NCBI RefSeq assembly: GCF_000721705.1
Contig: NZ_JOJL01000023.1
Span: 124,001-188,000 of the forward strand
Direction: 5' to 3'
Source of the DNA: Actinoplanes subtropicus
Lineage (GTDB): Bacteria > Actinomycetota > Actinomycetes > Mycobacteriales > Micromonosporaceae
DNA: 64,000 nt
The translations under genes were made by a program, and so were the position numbers. Below, piece by piece: positions 63,470 to 64,000 of the stretch; positions within the stretch are counted from its first letter, which is position 1; each line of letters opens with the position of its first letter. The notes under the pieces are model-generated. The model was given only the letters and a program-made list of their open reading frames with translations. It did not search any database and was not told the origin of the DNA.

Positions 63470-63880
63470 TCATCCGACAATTTGCAGACCGCTCGCCACG
63501 CAAACTCCAGACATATCGGAAGCAGCCGTACCAACCGCCGCGATTCTGTCTGGTTCGTCAGGTTTGTTCTTGGAAGCGACCGCCGCCCGATAGGCGTCGC
63601 CAAGCCGCCTCGCGGCGTCGGCGAGCGGGGCGTCGGCAGACGCGCTCGCCGCGACGATTCCGTCAACCACTCCGGGGCTCATGAACGAGCCGGCCGCGAC
63701 CGCCGCGGCGAGCCGGCCACAGGCGACCGATCCCGGCGGATCGTCGGCGCCGGAGCCAATCACGCTCGGTAGTGCGTCGCTCGGCGATGTGGCCGGTCGG
63801 TCGTTGCCCCTCCCGCCGTCGGCTCCGCCTCCGCCGCAGCCGGCGAGCAAGAGGCAGGCGAGCACGATCAAAAGCCGCAC
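63470..63880 (-). CDS. Small secreted lipoprotein
   Basis: 136 residues from the GTG at 63880. The signal peptide ends in the lipobox LLLAGC followed by Gly residues. The mature part begins with a disordered linker, then a helical domain (VACGRLAAAVAAGSFMSPGV and DAARRLGDAYRAAV) with Cys near position 54 and another near the end (SGVCVASGLQIVG) that could pair. Function unknown. The 168 nt downstream (63302-63469) hold nothing else I can call. Confidence 0.8.
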   Translation of the reverse strand: MRLLIVLACLLLAGCGGGGADGGRGNDRPATSPSDALPSVIGSGADDPPGSVACGRLAAAVAAGSFMSPGVVDGIVAASASADAPLADAARRLGDAYRAAVASKNKPDEPDRIAAVGTAASDMSGVCVASGLQIVG

Positions 63881-63896
63881 TTACCCAGATTAGGTC

Positions 63897-64000
63897 CTAT
63901 TTGAGGTAGCTGAGCTTCTTCCACTCGGCATAGCTGACGTTGAAGTCCGTCCAGCCGTTGCCCTGCTTCAGCTTCTGCTCGGTGCCGCTGACCGTGATCG
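63897..64000 (-). CDS. C-terminal fragment of an unidentified protein
   Basis: The right edge cuts this minus-strand gene. The last 33 residues are in frame and end at a TAG: they read ITVSGTEQKLKQGNGWTDFN, then VSYAEWKKLSYLK. The mixed charged/aromatic end does not identify a family. Its stop is 16 nt upstream of the lipoprotein start, so the two are probably in one operon. Confidence 0.6.
   Translation of the reverse strand, partial: ITVSGTEQKLKQGNGWTDFNVSYAEWKKLSYLK

Overview
The window is high-GC DNA with dense GTG/ATG-started genes and short intergenic gaps. It looks like the chromosome of a filamentous actinomycete, most likely Micromonosporaceae (Actinoplanes-like). Supporting signs are a xylose isomerase that, from memory, closely resembles the Actinoplanes missouriensis enzyme; a complete cvnABCD 'conservon' signalling operon; GAF-ANTAR, SARP-like and ROK regulators; an F420-type oxidoreductase; and two stand-alone MHYT proteins. 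I found no tRNA, rRNA, CRISPR array, prophage or insertion sequence. Both edges cut genes.

Layout. 1-4.5 kb: an envelope ABC-efflux operon on the minus strand (lipoprotein, membrane-fusion adaptor, ATPase, permease), divergent from an OmpR-type two-component pair. 4.5-10.3 kb: a beta-propeller protein, an EamA transporter, an APH-like kinase, SerA and a repeat-containing membrane protein. 10.4-20 kb: an atypical NarL regulator, a lone SARP-type winged-helix protein, a methyltransferase, a MarR-MFS efflux pair, a GAF-ANTAR regulator, small membrane proteins, an NlpC/P60 hydrolase with a leader hairpin that hides its ribosome binding site, and a group 2 sigma factor. 20-27 kb: an SDR, a thymidylate-kinase-like protein, a nucleotidyltransferase / BON-like / metallophosphoesterase run, an MHYT protein, a single-domain ppGpp-hydrolase-like HD protein and a GH13 alpha-glucosidase. 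27-33 kb: a xylose locus, xylA-xylB-MFS, divergent from a ROK regulator, with a near-consensus promoter between them. 33-40 kb: a MarR regulator, a substrate-binding/VWA protein, a beta-propeller lactonase, a lipoprotein and an unusual SARP-membrane-HhH fusion. 40-46 kb: cvnABCD and two paralogous acidic proteins. 46-56 kb: a WYL regulator, an M48-like peptidase, a CYP152-type P450, a GH20 hexosaminidase, an SGNH hydrolase, an F420/LLM oxidoreductase and a NADAR protein. 56-64 kb: a WYL regulator divergent from a DrrAB-like exporter, a CorA transporter followed by a structured RNA candidate, a collagen-like secreted protein, a single-domain response regulator, a second MHYT protein and a small lipoprotein.

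The most unexpected feature is a set of unrelated GC-rich minisatellites (unit lengths about 18, 27, 30, 33, 34, 39 and 45 bp). Most sit at the 3' ends of genes, and some lie in-frame inside coding regions; one lengthens a surface loop of the putative xylose repressor. The best regulatory candidates are the leader of the NlpC/P60 gene (possible c-di-AMP/ydaO-type riboswitch), the xylA promoter, and the multi-hairpin region after corA. All functional calls come from reading motifs and order by eye; no database search was run.
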